DNA of 64,000 nucleotides from Sulfurisphaera tokodaii str. 7 (GTDB taxonomy: Archaea > Thermoproteota > Thermoprotei_A > Sulfolobales > Sulfolobaceae), in the NCBI RefSeq assembly GCF_000011205.1, contig NC_003106.2, positions 2,122,001 to 2,186,000 on the forward strand, read 5' to 3'. Below the pieces are notes generated by a model that worked only from the letters and a program-made list of their open reading frames with translations, did no database searches and had not been told where the DNA came from. Of this stretch, positions 47,861 to 58,377 are shown piece after piece. The position numbers and the translations under genes are program-made. How positions within the stretch are numbered: the first letter of the stretch is position 1; the number at the start of each line of letters is the position of its first letter.

Positions 47861-48643
47861 TTAAAAATAACTTATTCGTTTATTTATTTCTGTTGTTAAT
47901 TTTTCTATTTCATTTTTCAGTTCCTCATTTTTTAAATCTTTGATATCGTTTAACGTTTCTTTAATTCCTTTAGTTAGAAGCAATTTGTCAAATATTAATG
48001 TTCTTGATGCTATTAAGTATCTTATTTTTATTTTTTCTTGGCTAAGAAATTCTTCTAATTTTCCTTCTAAGTATAATGCCTTTAAAATATTTTTTCTATC
48101 AATAGCTCTAATCCAGTTTTTTTCTTCTTTTATTTTAGTCAGATATTCACTTTCATAAGCTATTTCTCCAAGTATAGTATACAAATCATTTTTTATCTCT
48201 CTTTCTCTGATGTGGAAGATATCATTTACTAACTCGTTTATTAATGAATTCTTCACTACAATTTCAATTCTTTGTGGGTAGTATGTAAATCCATACTTTT
48301 CTGCTGTTTTTTTCATTTCCTCAAATACATCGTTGATATCATCCTCCTCTTTTCTATCTTGATTTTCTTGTTTAATTAAAATCGAAGCAACTCTATGAAG
48401 TATTTTCACATCTAATGTTACAAATAAACTTATTATTTTATCTATTTCGGAATCGAATGAAGAATTATACCATAATAAGAATTTTTTTCCAAGATATTTT
48501 TTAGGCCATTGATCTAGAGCATAAAGTATTGGGGATTTAGCGTAGTATAAAGAAATATAATAGCCGCCAGATATTTTTTTGTATATATTCACTATGAGGT
48601 CTTTACTAAAGCCTAAATTTTCAGCTACTTTTATATAATCCAA
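47861..48643 (-). CDS. Hypothetical helical protein, 260 aa
   Basis: Not recognised. All-helical, lysine/glutamate rich, with a C-terminal heptad stretch (LKNEELKNEIEKLTTEINKRI). Start TTG 48643. The 5' flanking 55 bases carry a candidate C/D-box sRNA, so the gene may be transcribed with it. Together with the two upstream unknown minus-strand genes it forms a block of Sulfolobales-type orphans. Confidence 0.5.
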   Translation of the reverse strand: MDYIKVAENLGFSKDLIVNIYKKISGGYYISLYYAKSPILYALDQWPKKYLGKKFLLWYNSSFDSEIDKIISLFVTLDVKILHRVASILIKQENQDRKEEDDINDVFEEMKKTAEKYGFTYYPQRIEIVVKNSLINELVNDIFHIREREIKNDLYTILGEIAYESEYLTKIKEEKNWIRAIDRKNILKALYLEGKLEEFLSQEKIKIRYLIASRTLIFDKLLLTKGIKETLNDIKDLKNEELKNEIEKLTTEINKRISYF

Positions 48644-48647
48644 AAAT

Positions 48648-48700
48648 TATCAGCCCTGCCACTTTCTTCATCAATTCGTAAAAGGGTGAGTTCATCAGTA
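48648..48700 (-). ncRNA. Candidate second C/D-box sRNA
   Basis: On the minus strand: box C CTGATGA (48698-48692), 17 nt, box C' TTGATGA (48674-48668), 14 nt, box D CTGA (48653-48650). The D' box is not clear (ACGA at the expected place) and the D guide is 14 rather than 12 nt, so it is weaker than the 37978-38035 case. No matching rRNA target was found from memory. A T-rich promoter-like segment lies upstream (48711-48723). Confidence 0.42.
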
Positions 48701-48728
48701 AAAAAAAGGAGAGTAAAAAATAAAAAAT

Positions 48729-49808
<1,080 letters not shown>

Positions 49809-49824
49809 CTATATTATGAATTTC

Positions 49825-49857
49825 AAAAATATAAGCTTACTTTAAAAATATAAGCTT
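49825..49857 (-). promoter_or_regulatory. Tandem 14-bp direct repeat in the mcr promoter
   Basis: On the minus strand AAGCTTATATTTTT occurs twice, at 49857-49844 and 49838-49825, 19 bp apart (about two helical turns). Each copy contains a TATA-like TTATATTTT. Position is immediately before mcr; one copy can serve as TATA box and the other as promoter or operator duplicate. Confidence 0.6.
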
Positions 49858-49877
49858 TACAATTTAGTAAAATACAA

Positions 49878-51560
49878 TTAAGTTAAAAGAACGGCTCCTA
49901 GTGACGAAGACGATACAAGTCTAGCGTATTGAGCTAGAAGACCACTTTTATACTTAGGTGGTGGCGGCGTCCATTCATCTGCTCTTTTCTTTAACTCTTC
50001 TTGTGGTAGATCTACATCCAATCTTCCATTGTTTGCATCGATAATTATTGTGTCACCATCTCTTAGTAATGCAATAGGTCCTCCTACTGCAGCTTCTGGT
50101 GCGACGTGTCCTACCATAATTCCTCTAGTTGCTCCAGAGAATCTACCATCAGTTATTAAGGCTACTTTTTCTCCCAAACCTTGACCTACAATAGCACTGG
50201 TAACTGCTAGCATTTCTCTCATTCCTGGACCTCCTTTAGGTCCCTCATATCTAATAACTACAACGTCATTTTCTTGGATTTTTTCTTCTAGAACCGCTTT
50301 AAAAGCCTCTTCTTCTGAATTGAAAACTCTAGCTGGTCCCTTATGATACCTAACTTTAGTAGCTGAGACTTTAATTACAGCACCTTCAGGGGCTAAAGAT
50401 CCTTTAAGTATTCTTATTCCGCCAGTAGGATTAAATGGGTTTGAGATTGGTCTTACTATATGTTCGTGCGGAACATTTGGTAACTTATATTCTTCTAAGT
50501 TTTGTTTTACTGTTTTACCAGTAACAGTTATTACATCACCATGAAGTAAATCAGCTTCTAATAATTTTTTCATAATTAGTGGCGCGCCTCCAACCCTATG
50601 TAAATCATACATTGCATATTCTCCACCAGGTTTCATATTCACTATTTCTGGTGTCCTCTGGCTAATCCTATCAAAATCGTCTAGTGTAAGCTTTACTCCA
50701 GCCTCATAAGCTATTGCTAATAAATGAAGAACTGCATTTGTTGAACCTCCACTAGCCATCAGTACTGTTATTGCGTTTTCAAAAGCTTCGAAAGTAAGTA
50801 TATCCCTCGGTTTTAGTCCTATTTCAATTAAATTCATTAGTGCTTTACCAGTTTCGTAAGCATACTTTACTCTTGCTGAATCTACTGCTGGTGGAGAAGC
50901 ACTACCGGGTAAAGCTAGACCTAATGCTTCAGTCATTAAGCCCATAGTATTCGCAGTATATAATCCTCCACAAGTACCTGGTCCAGGGATCGCATTATCC
51001 TCCATTAATCTTAAATCTTCTGCTGTTATCTTACCTTTAGAATAAGCACCAACTGCTTCATAAACATCTTGTATTGTTATTGGTTTTCCCTTAAAATTAC
51101 CTGGTAATGTAGTTCCCCCGTACATTATAATAGATGGTATATTTAGTCTAGCCATAGCCATCATCATGCCTGGTGGAGTTTTATCACAGCCAGCTAAAGC
51201 AACAAAACCATCGTATCCGTGTGCGTTAACTACCAATTCTACAGTGTTAGCAACAATTTCCCTACTTACGAGGGAATATTTCATACCTTCACTTCCCATT
51301 GCAATTCCGTCTATAACCACTGGGGCTGTAAAAACTCTAGGAGTACCTCCTCCACTTCTTACTCCTTCTTTAACAATATTTGAGAGACCAAGCAAATGAA
51401 TATTACAAGGTCCTGCTTCATTCCAAGCTACCGCAACTCCAACTATTGGTTTTGCAATATCATCATCTGTTAAACCCATAGCTTTTAGAAATGCTCTATT
51501 AGGGGCTTTTTCGTAACCTCCATAAATTAGATTTGACCTTTTTTTCTTGTCGGGATTCAT
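49878..51560 (-). CDS. ilvD: Dihydroxy-acid dehydratase
   Basis: A 560-residue Fe-S dehydratase of branched-chain amino acid synthesis (2,3-dihydroxyisovalerate to 2-oxoisovalerate). The cluster cysteines are visible in [17 protein letters not shown] and [14 protein letters not shown] (also EAGPCNIH); [18 protein letters not shown] and [17 protein letters not shown] complete the active site. In Sulfolobales it also dehydrates sugar acids such as gluconate, which is known for the S. solfataricus homologue. A TATA box TGTTTAAACTG is centred about 26 nt before the ATG. Confidence 0.94.
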   Translation of the reverse strand: MNPDKKKRSNLIYGGYEKAPNRAFLKAMGLTDDDIAKPIVGVAVAWNEAGPCNIHLLGLSNIVKEGVRSGGGTPRVFTAPVVIDGIAMGSEGMKYSLVSREIVANTVELVVNAHGYDGFVALAGCDKTPPGMMMAMARLNIPSIIMYGGTTLPGNFKGKPITIQDVYEAVGAYSKGKITAEDLRLMEDNAIPGPGTCGGLYTANTMGLMTEALGLALPGSASPPAVDSARVKYAYETGKALMNLIEIGLKPRDILTFEAFENAITVLMASGGSTNAVLHLLAIAYEAGVKLTLDDFDRISQRTPEIVNMKPGGEYAMYDLHRVGGAPLIMKKLLEADLLHGDVITVTGKTVKQNLEEYKLPNVPHEHIVRPISNPFNPTGGIRILKGSLAPEGAVIKVSATKVRYHKGPARVFNSEEEAFKAVLEEKIQENDVVVIRYEGPKGGPGMREMLAVTSAIVGQGLGEKVALITDGRFSGATRGIMVGHVAPEAAVGGPIALLRDGDTIIIDANNGRLDVDLPQEELKKRADEWTPPPPKYKSGLLAQYARLVSSSSLGAVLLT

Positions 51561-51769
51561 ATCAGAGTTTATACAGTTTAAACATATTAAAATATTACTT
51601 AGCGTCTATTCCTCAGAAAAGAATTATACTCCAATTTTTATACTTACATAATTTCTCTGTTTACTTCATCATAATGGGCAATATCTTTACTTTAATGATA
51701 GGCCTATTGTTTATTTAATTTGAAATAAAATATGAAAAAATTTTAATAGAAAAAATAGCTATTAATATT

Positions 51770-52582
51770 TTGATGATAGAAAAAGAGATAGTGTTCAAGC
51801 TTAACGTTAAAAAACAGGATTTTATGACACTTATATCGAGTCCTTTAAATCTTACACAATTTTGGATGTTCTTAAAAGAGATAAGAATTTTAAATGAAAA
51901 CGAATATATAGCAAAATTTAAAGTATTTATGAATTTTAATTTTAAAATGCGAAGAGTTATAAATCCGAACCAAATAGTCCATGAAGGAGTAATGGATTTT
52001 CCCAGAGCTATGTTTAGGTTTACAGTTAATGTATTAGAAGGGAGAAAAGAAATAGTTATAGCAGTTAAAGGAGAATATCAAGGTCCTCTTGAATTCTTAG
52101 CAAAATCACCAATGAAGAAATTCCTAGAAAATTTCAGAGATAAAGTAATTGCTTATTATGAGAAAAAGCAAGAAGCATTTACAGTACAAGAATTATTTAA
52201 AAAATTGAGTGATGATAGTAAGGGAAAAAGTATAATAGCTATAATAGAATTAGATTCAAAGGAATACACGTTAACTTTCAAAGATGGAAAGTTAGAAAAA
52301 GTTGAGGGAGAGGATTACAATGATTTTCTTACACGTTTATTAACATATTCAGGATTTGTAAAACTTCTAAGGGAAGAAGAGATTTATGAAGAAGAATATG
52401 AATCGTTAGATGATCTTATTCAGAGACTAAAAGAGGAAAGTAAAGATAAGGAATTAGAGGCTACAGTTATTATTAAAGATAAATCCTTTAAGATTATATT
52501 TAAAAATGGAGAAGTAATATATAACAATGTAGATCCTAAGTATAAAGGAAAGCTAAAACTTATTGAACTAAACGAAAAATAA
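51770..52582 (+). CDS. SRPBCC-like hypothetical protein, 270 aa
   Basis: Residues 1-135 (IVFKLNVKKQDFMTLISSPLNLTQFWMFLKEI... VNVLEGRKEIVIAVKGEYQGPLEFLAKSPMKKFL) look like a START/SRPBCC ligand-binding fold. The remaining half holds two similar alpha/beta segments (FKKLSDDSKGKSIIAIIELDSKEYTLTFKDGKLEKVEG and IQRLKEESKDKELEATVIIKDKSFKIIFKNGEVIYNN), an apparent internal duplication resembling sterol-carrier-protein modules. Ligand unknown. The following radical SAM gene begins 28 bases after the stop. Confidence 0.55.
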   Translation: MMIEKEIVFKLNVKKQDFMTLISSPLNLTQFWMFLKEIRILNENEYIAKFKVFMNFNFKMRRVINPNQIVHEGVMDFPRAMFRFTVNVLEGRKEIVIAVKGEYQGPLEFLAKSPMKKFLENFRDKVIAYYEKKQEAFTVQELFKKLSDDSKGKSIIAIIELDSKEYTLTFKDGKLEKVEGEDYNDFLTRLLTYSGFVKLLREEEIYEEEYESLDDLIQRLKEESKDKELEATVIIKDKSFKIIFKNGEVIYNNVDPKYKGKLKLIELNEK

Positions 52583-52609
52583 ATTTTTTCGAATCCGTAT
52601 TTTTATTTT

Positions 52610-53581
52610 GTGAAATTAGAGAGAGTTAAAGAACCAATTCCTCTTATTGGGCATATAGCTTTTGGCATAATTGACCGTGGTACTAACGTTCTTCAAGTTC
52701 GTCCATTTAGCAATTGCCCAATGTCTTGTATATTTTGTTCAGTAGATGCTGGTCCTAATTCTAGATCGAGAGTGACTGAGTATATTGTAGATGCTGACCA
52801 TTTAATTAATTGGGTTAATTATGTTGTTGATAGAAAAATTCATCAAGTATCAATTTTAATTGATGGTGTGGGTGAACCTATATTACATCCAGATATTGTG
52901 AAAATTGTAAAAGGAATAAAGGAAAATAGGAAAGTATTTGAGGTAGCAATTGAAACTCACGGTTTACCATTAAATGAGAGACTAATAAAAGGACTAGCTA
53001 ATGCTGGACTAGATAGGATTAATCTTTCGTTAGATTCCTTAGATGAGAATAAGGCTAAATATCTTAGTGGTCATAAAGGTTATAATGTTTCTAAAATATT
53101 GAAAATGATAGATCTAGCATTAAATGAAGGGTTAAAGATTATGTTAACTCCAGTGTGGATTAAAGGAATGAATGATGAAGATATAATTAATCTTGTGAAG
53201 TTTGGAAAAGAGAAAGGACTATCTTTCGGAATTCAAAAATATGTTGCCCATCCTAGAGGAAGAAAGGTTGGTAAAGAGGTTGGTTGGAAAGAGTTCAAAG
53301 AATTTTTATCAAAAATTGGTGAAATGTTAGATGTCAATCTCTTTCTCTCTCCTTCTCAGTTCAAGGTATTTCCAGATGTTAGGCTAGGCCCAGTAATGGA
53401 TGTTGGTGAGAAAGTAGTAGGAGAAGTTGTGCTGGATGGTTGGATGAAGAATGAGGTCATAATAACTGCTAGAGGAAGAGTTATTACAGTAGTTGGTGTT
53501 AGTGATGTTCCTAAGGGTATCTCATTAAAAGTTAAAATAAGTAGAAATAAGGATGAAATTTACTTAGCTAGGCTTAGCTAA
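52610..53581 (+). CDS. Radical SAM protein
   Basis: A 323-residue protein with the [4Fe-4S]/SAM motif CPMSCIFC (Cys36, Cys40, Cys43), and GVGEPILHPD near residue 86 contacting SAM. It starts at GTG. The C-terminal 70 residues form a small beta domain (VGEKVVGEVVLDGWMKNEVIITARGRVITVVGV). It resembles archaeal radical SAM proteins of unknown reaction. It is convergent with the methyltransferase gene (18-base overlap). Confidence 0.82.
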   Translation: MKLERVKEPIPLIGHIAFGIIDRGTNVLQVRPFSNCPMSCIFCSVDAGPNSRSRVTEYIVDADHLINWVNYVVDRKIHQVSILIDGVGEPILHPDIVKIVKGIKENRKVFEVAIETHGLPLNERLIKGLANAGLDRINLSLDSLDENKAKYLSGHKGYNVSKILKMIDLALNEGLKIMLTPVWIKGMNDEDIINLVKFGKEKGLSFGIQKYVAHPRGRKVGKEVGWKEFKEFLSKIGEMLDVNLFLSPSQFKVFPDVRLGPVMDVGEKVVGEVVLDGWMKNEVIITARGRVITVVGVSDVPKGISLKVKISRNKDEIYLARLS

Positions 53582-54301
53582 GAGTGTCATTTGCGGATCG
53601 TTTATTTCGAATTTTTCCCACGAATAACCGCTAAAAACATCGATTATTTTAAACCCTGCCTTCTTCATTAAGCTTACTATTTCGTGGAGACTATAATATC
53701 TTTGAGAGAACTCTATTTTTTCGACCTCTTTTCCATCTTTTATATACGTTCTTAGTACATGTAGTCTTGAAGTAAATGGATCAAACTTGTTTTGATCAAT
53801 TATTAAGTAGGGTGGTACAAAGGAATGAAGGATCTCAGGCTTGTTATATATCACAAAATCTCTATTTTCAAGGTTAACAATTACTATTCCTTCTTGAGAG
53901 GTAACTTCCCTTAATTCTCTCAAAATTTTTAAATCATCTTCTTCTTCATAATAACCAAGACTATTAAAAATGTTAATAACAACATCGTATTTCTCCTTTA
54001 TTACTTCGCTTAATTTGCGCATGTCACCCCTTACAAATTCTCCTTCTTTTACATTTTCTTTAGCTTTTTTTATCATTTTTTCTGAAATATCTACTCCGGT
54101 AATACTATAACCTAGTTTATTAAGAAAGTAGGAAACTCTACCGATACCACATGGTACGTCGAGTACTCTCCTACCTTTTATACCATATTTCTTTATGACC
54201 TCATTAATCCAATTAGCCCACTTCTCCCCCTCTTCCCATATTTTTAGCATTTCATTAATGTAAAGGTCAGATTCAAATATCTTAAGCCAATATTCTTCCA
54301 T
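53564..54301 (-). CDS. Class I SAM-dependent methyltransferase
   Basis: A 245-residue methyltransferase. VLDVPCGIGRVSYFLNKLGYSITGVDISEKMIKKAKE (about residues 46-82) is the SAM-binding core; YDVVINIFNSLGYYEEE is motif IV. Small-molecule methyltransferase of the UbiE/ubiquinone-like group; substrate unknown. Divergent from the surface protein gene. Confidence 0.85.
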   Translation of the reverse strand: MEEYWLKIFESDLYINEMLKIWEEGEKWANWINEVIKKYGIKGRRVLDVPCGIGRVSYFLNKLGYSITGVDISEKMIKKAKENVKEGEFVRGDMRKLSEVIKEKYDVVINIFNSLGYYEEEDDLKILRELREVTSQEGIVIVNLENRDFVIYNKPEILHSFVPPYLIIDQNKFDPFTSRLHVLRTYIKDGKEVEKIEFSQRYYSLHEIVSLMKKAGFKIIDVFSGYSWEKFEINDPQMTLLAKPS

Positions 54302-54335
54302 TAAACTCTTTTAGGATTAAACCTAAATAAAATTG

Positions 54336-54902
54336 ATGACTAAAGAGTTAGCCTTAATTTTAATCCTTCTATTAGCTTCAGCATTTCCAATTACATCAAA
54401 TGAGGTTTTAATATATCAAGTTGAAATAATTCATGAAAATCAAATCAGTTTGTATAACTACACGTTTATCATAAATTCCTTAAACAATAATTTTGTCAAT
54501 TTTACTTTAATTATAACTAATTTAAATAATGGTAGTATTATCTTAAATAATACTTACGTTTATCCTATCTTGAATTTGAAAGTTCTACCGATAAATGGTA
54601 TTGTTTTTAACGGTGAAAATTTCACCTTTAGTGGATATACTGAATATCATAATCAAAATGCTACGGTATACAAAGGTTATTTTATAATCAATACTACCAA
54701 AATACCTTCTACGGCATATTTCGTAAATAATATACTATACTTTTTAAATGGCAGTGCAAACGGATATTCGGTCAGTATTTCGTTAAGTTCAGAATACACT
54801 TTGTCTCAGTCAGTTAATTATGGTGGTTATATTATACTAGGCATAATAGTAGCATTTATTGTGATTGGTGTAGTAATTCTTATAAAAATAGGAAAAATAT
54901 GA
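54336..54902 (+). CDS. Small surface protein with signal peptide and C-terminal membrane anchor
   Basis: A 188-residue protein: signal peptide LALILILLLASAFPITS (residues 5-21), an extracellular beta-rich domain with many NN/N-x-T/S sites (N-glycosylation), and a C-terminal helix GGYIILGIIVAFIVIGVVIL (about 163-182) followed by a short basic tail. Anchor topology resembles the S53 peptidase. Function unknown. TTG 54333 directly precedes the ATG used. Confidence 0.6.
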   Translation: MTKELALILILLLASAFPITSNEVLIYQVEIIHENQISLYNYTFIINSLNNNFVNFTLIITNLNNGSIILNNTYVYPILNLKVLPINGIVFNGENFTFSGYTEYHNQNATVYKGYFIINTTKIPSTAYFVNNILYFLNGSANGYSVSISLSSEYTLSQSVNYGGYIILGIIVAFIVIGVVILIKIGKI

Positions 54903-54915
54903 AAAAGAAGAGTGG

Positions 54916-55656
54916 TTATTCCATTAAATCTAACCCAACCTTATCTAAATTTCTTAACCATTGAATGAACTTCTTAGCGTTTTCTCCTTCAAATATAGCA
55001 CCATGTTGTGGGGCTATAACATTTATCTCAAGTCCTTCAATTTTCTTTAACCAAATATCTATAGCCTTTTTTGATGCTATATATCTTCTATGGAATGGTT
55101 CCATTAATTTAATGTGAGACTCAAAATCTTCTACAAATAAATACCACTTGTCTTTAAATATTGCAGCACCTAAATCTCCAGAGAAATATATTTTTGCATA
55201 AGTATCATAATAATGGAAATTACCCGGTGAATGCATAAAATGAGCTGGTATAGCTCTTATAAAATCTATACTCATGCCCTCATCTGGTATATCAACTATT
55301 CTTCCTTTTAATTCAGCACCTAAATGTGGTAAGAATCTTTCCCACAATGCAGATACATAGAAAGTAGCATTTGGTGCTAAGTCAACCCAAAGATTTAAAC
55401 TTCCAATTACATCAGGATCTTGATGACTATATAGTATTGTTACTATATTTTCTGGTTTCACAAATCTTGTGACATTTTGGTATACTCTTTCAAAGACAAA
55501 ATATCCACCAGGATCAAGAAGATATCCCTTACCTTCATGAACAATTAAATATTGATTAGTTAGTATGCCTTTTTCATTTTCACTTTCATCTAAACCTAAC
55601 CAAATAAATTTGTGTTTATCATCTTCAAATATTATATTTGGTTCATGAACTCTCAT
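54916..55656 (-). CDS. Metallo-beta-lactamase-fold diiron protein (ODP / flavodiiron-like)
   Basis: A 246-residue MBL-fold protein. The metal motif reads ILYSHQDPDVIGSL (flavodiiron-type H-x-x-D instead of HxHxDH), with PAHFMHSPGNFHYYD, IYFSGDLGAAIF and IAPQHGAIF providing further ligands. Such diiron proteins bind O2; without a flavodoxin domain this resembles ODP sensors or an oxidase needing a separate reductant. It overlaps the start region of the next gene by 14 bases and is probably coexpressed with it. Confidence 0.8.
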   Translation of the reverse strand: MRVHEPNIIFEDDKHKFIWLGLDESENEKGILTNQYLIVHEGKGYLLDPGGYFVFERVYQNVTRFVKPENIVTILYSHQDPDVIGSLNLWVDLAPNATFYVSALWERFLPHLGAELKGRIVDIPDEGMSIDFIRAIPAHFMHSPGNFHYYDTYAKIYFSGDLGAAIFKDKWYLFVEDFESHIKLMEPFHRRYIASKKAIDIWLKKIEGLEINVIAPQHGAIFEGENAKKFIQWLRNLDKVGLDLME

Positions 55657-56422
55657 TTTCTGTTCCCTCTAGAATTGCTTTTGGTTCTAGTGCAACATAT
55701 ATGTTTATCTTAAAATGACCAGAAATTTTATTTAAATCTTCTTCTTTAAATCCCTCTTGCCCTTCAATGTTTACATAAGTACCTTTTAACTCACCGTTAA
55801 CGAATAATAATCTAAAGCTTTCATAAGTTGATACTCCAGAAATATATATTAGTTGATACCTCAAGTATTGTTGAATTAAATCTGTGATAATAGGTACTAT
55901 TTGTCCTTTAGCTATATCTAGCTCGTCAGCTTTAATTAACCTTGATTTCATTAAAAGTTTTGTAATAAAACTTAATTTTGATAAATTTTGAGAAAAATTT
56001 GCTGTTGTTGTGATTTCATAAGCTTTTTCACTCTCTTTTTTTATTCCGTCAATTAAACTTTCTGCTATTTCATGTAAATATTTTGAGACTATCCACTCTT
56101 TCTCTCCCTCATATTTAATTGCTACATTAACGTTTATTTTTCCCTCTTTATCTTCTTTTTCTGAGATAAAAATTTCGAATTTATTTCCTTTTTCAGATTT
56201 TAAAATAATAGTACTCATTCCTTTAAGGTTTACAATTCCTTCCATTCTAAACTTATCTTTTAATGAGAATAGAAGGTATCTGGTAAAGCGTAATGTTACC
56301 TCATTTTTCCCTCTTTCAACCTGGTAAGGGATATAGGAAAGTATAAATTCTGAATTTTTAGTTATTGATTCGATAAAATTAAGATGACTGTTTATCCTCT
56401 CTTCTACTATATAAGTTTTCAT
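55643..56422 (-). CDS. Hypothetical protein, 259 aa, possible SRPBCC-like fold
   Basis: Not firmly recognised. The first 130 residues (HLNFIESITKNSEFILSYIPYQVERGKNEVTLRFTRYLLFSL...) have strand/helix order like the SRPBCC-like protein at 51770, a long terminal helix included (KYLHEIAESLIDGIKKESEK); the rest is helical then beta (VYVALEPKAILEG). Sequence identity with 51770 is too low to call paralogy. Overlaps the diiron MBL gene by 14 bases, so an operon with it is likely. Confidence 0.5.
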   Translation of the reverse strand: MKTYIVEERINSHLNFIESITKNSEFILSYIPYQVERGKNEVTLRFTRYLLFSLKDKFRMEGIVNLKGMSTIILKSEKGNKFEIFISEKEDKEGKINVNVAIKYEGEKEWIVSKYLHEIAESLIDGIKKESEKAYEITTTANFSQNLSKLSFITKLLMKSRLIKADELDIAKGQIVPIITDLIQQYLRYQLIYISGVSTYESFRLLFVNGELKGTYVNIEGQEGFKEEDLNKISGHFKINIYVALEPKAILEGTENESS

Positions 56423-56512
56423 GCATTATTGTTCTTTCAACTCCTATATTATTTTATTTTACAAAAAGGTAATGGCAAAATCTTTAACAGAGTTAATTCA
56501 TATTTTAATACA

Positions 56513-57430
56513 ATGATTATTTTAACAGGGAAGGATTTAGAAGAGGTATTAAAGCCAGAGATAGCTGTAAATGCTGTAAGAGAAGCTTTTTCCCTTTTCT
56601 CCTCTGGAAAAGTTATTCAGCCTCAAAGACAAGTGATAACGATAAAAGGTAATTGGTGGGGAATAATGCCTTCTTTTACAGATTTTTCATTCTCTACAAA
56701 GATTGTGAACGTTATACCTAAAAACAAGGAAAAGGGTTTACCCTCAGTACAAGGAGTTGTTATACTGATGTCTCCAGATACCGGAGAAACATTGGCTATT
56801 TTAGAAGGATCAATTTTAACAGCAATAAGAACTGCTTCTGCAAGTGTTTTATCAACAGAATTAGCGTTAAGGTCAAGACATATAGATACTCTTGGAATTA
56901 TTGGAGCTGGAATGGAGGCTAAATATCATTTAAAAATCACTCTCAAATTCTTTTCAGTTTCTAGGGTTTTAATCTCTGCAAGAAAAAGCCATTATGAGTT
57001 AGCAAAAGAATACGGTGGAGAAGCTGTAGAGTTAGAGAAACTTTTGAAGGAATCACAAGTAATTTATGCCACAACTTCTTCGGACAAGCCGGTAGTTTTA
57101 GGTAAACTCTTGTCTAACGATTTTCATGTTTCTAGTATAGGTGCTCATACCCCAACTGCTAGAGAAATTGATGATGATACCATAATGAAATCAAAAACGT
57201 ATTTTGTAGATTCGTTAGAAGCTGTATCCAATGAAACTGGAGATTTTATTGAGCCTAAGAGAAAAGGAATAATGCCTCAAGTTTATGAAATAGGAGAAAT
57301 TATAAACAAAAATATAAAAATTCAAAGACCCTCAATCTTTAAGACCGTAGGTATTGCAGCTCAAGATAATATAACCGCATATATAGCATATGAGGAAGCA
57401 TTAAAGAGAGGTATAGGAATAAAAATCTAA
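56513..57430 (+). CDS. Ornithine-cyclodeaminase/mu-crystallin-family dehydrogenase
   Basis: A 305-residue NAD(P)-dependent enzyme from ATG 56513. [18 protein letters not shown] is the Rossmann motif; [17 protein letters not shown] and [16 protein letters not shown] are family motifs of OCD, alanine dehydrogenase and related ketimine reductases. The substrate is unknown. The frame is open a further 43 codons upstream, but that part overlaps the divergent gene and lacks conservation; a TATA-like TCTTTAACAG is about 26 nt before the chosen ATG. It overlaps the PduO-type gene by 4 bases, convergent. Confidence 0.85.
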
Positions 57431-57945
57431 TCCTTTCCCCTCCAGATAACGTTAGGATTATTCGTTCTTTTATTTACAACTAAAGCTAAGACAAAAAGTA
57501 AAGACGATAACCTATTTAAGTATTTTGCATGAACTTCTTTTGCCTTACTTTCCTTTAGTAAAGTCACAACACTTCTTTCAGCTCTTCTGCACACTGCTCT
57601 AGCTAAATGAAGAAAGGATGAGGCAATATGTCCACCTGGTAGAACAAAGTTTCTTAGTGGTTCCAATTCTTTACTATAATTTGTTATGAGTTCTTCAATT
57701 CCCTTAACTTTTTCATCAGAAAAATTCATGTCGAATCCAGCAATTTCTGATGAGATAGAAAAGATATCATTCTGAAGTTTTTGAATAACTTCTGAAAGCT
57801 CCGGGTAAAGAGACGATACGACTCCCAAAACTGAATTTAACTCATCTAAATCTCCTAAAGCTTTAACAATTTCACTATCCTTCCAAACCTCACCAACTGA
57901 AGGTACCTTAGTCTTTCCCTTATCGCCAGTTCCAGTATACCACAT
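57427..57945 (-). CDS. Cob(I)alamin adenosyltransferase, PduO type
   Basis: A 172-residue trimeric enzyme making adenosylcobalamin from ATP and cob(I)alamin. Signature [16 protein letters not shown] at residues 5-20, the [12 protein letters not shown] near 31 and the catalytic Arg/Asn region [11 protein letters not shown] near 116 with [14 protein letters not shown] near 143 are intact. It pairs functionally with the cobT-like gene in the same window, though not as an operon. Confidence 0.92.
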
Positions 57946-57978
57946 TAGTAGTTTTTAAATAATATGCAAGTAATATAG

Positions 57979-58170
57979 GTTTCGCAATGAGGGGTCGGAC
58001 TTTCATAGGGTTTTATAATATTTGATATCAACCCTCGTCCTCATACCCCTTATCTCTCTCCCCGTGCTGTCTACGGAATTAACCCCCCTCGAGGACACGG
58101 GGAGCTTCAGAGAGTACCTTCCTCTTCATCGCAACTGCTCATAGAACTCATAGTGGTACTCTCTGATTAA
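57979..58170. other. GC-rich hairpin array at the left end of the AbrB-TnpB element
   Basis: About 190 bases much richer in G and C than their surroundings. Nested stems: GGGGT/ACCCC (57991-57995, 58045-58049), GGAC/GTCC (57997-58000, 58037-58040), AGGGTT/AACCCT (58007-58012, 58030-58035); then CCCCGTG/CACGGGG (58060-58066, 58096-58102); then 11-bp CAGAGAGTACC/GGTACTCTCTG (58108-58118, 58155-58165). Either a structured RNA or the recognition end of the transposon. Confidence 0.65.
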
Positions 58171-58215
58171 TTTTTAAACGTAAAAGCTTAAAAACTTTTC
58201 CGTAAATAATTATTC

Positions 58216-58377
58216 ATGGTTCAAGTAACATTCAGATCTAGGATATCCTCAATGGGACATGATAAATACGGAGACCCAAAATACGCAATATACGTGCCAA
58301 AGGCAGTGCACGATAAGATTAAAGGAATGTTAGATAAAGAGGTGTTCATAATTGTCATCCTACCAGATGACGAATAA
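58216..58377 (+). CDS. AbrB/SpoVT-like small DNA-binding protein, 53 aa
   Basis: A 53-residue intact frame beginning ATG 58216: VQVTFRSRISSMGHDKYGDPKYAIYVPKAVHDKIK..., a swapped-hairpin AbrB-like fold. A TATA-like CTTAAAAACTTTT is 26 nt upstream. It overlaps the initial ATG of the TnpB pseudogene (58367) by 11 bases, the layout of a two-gene mobile unit. AbrB-type proteins bind DNA as dimers; here it may regulate the element. Confidence 0.72.
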   Translation: MVQVTFRSRISSMGHDKYGDPKYAIYVPKAVHDKIKGMLDKEVFIIVILPDDE

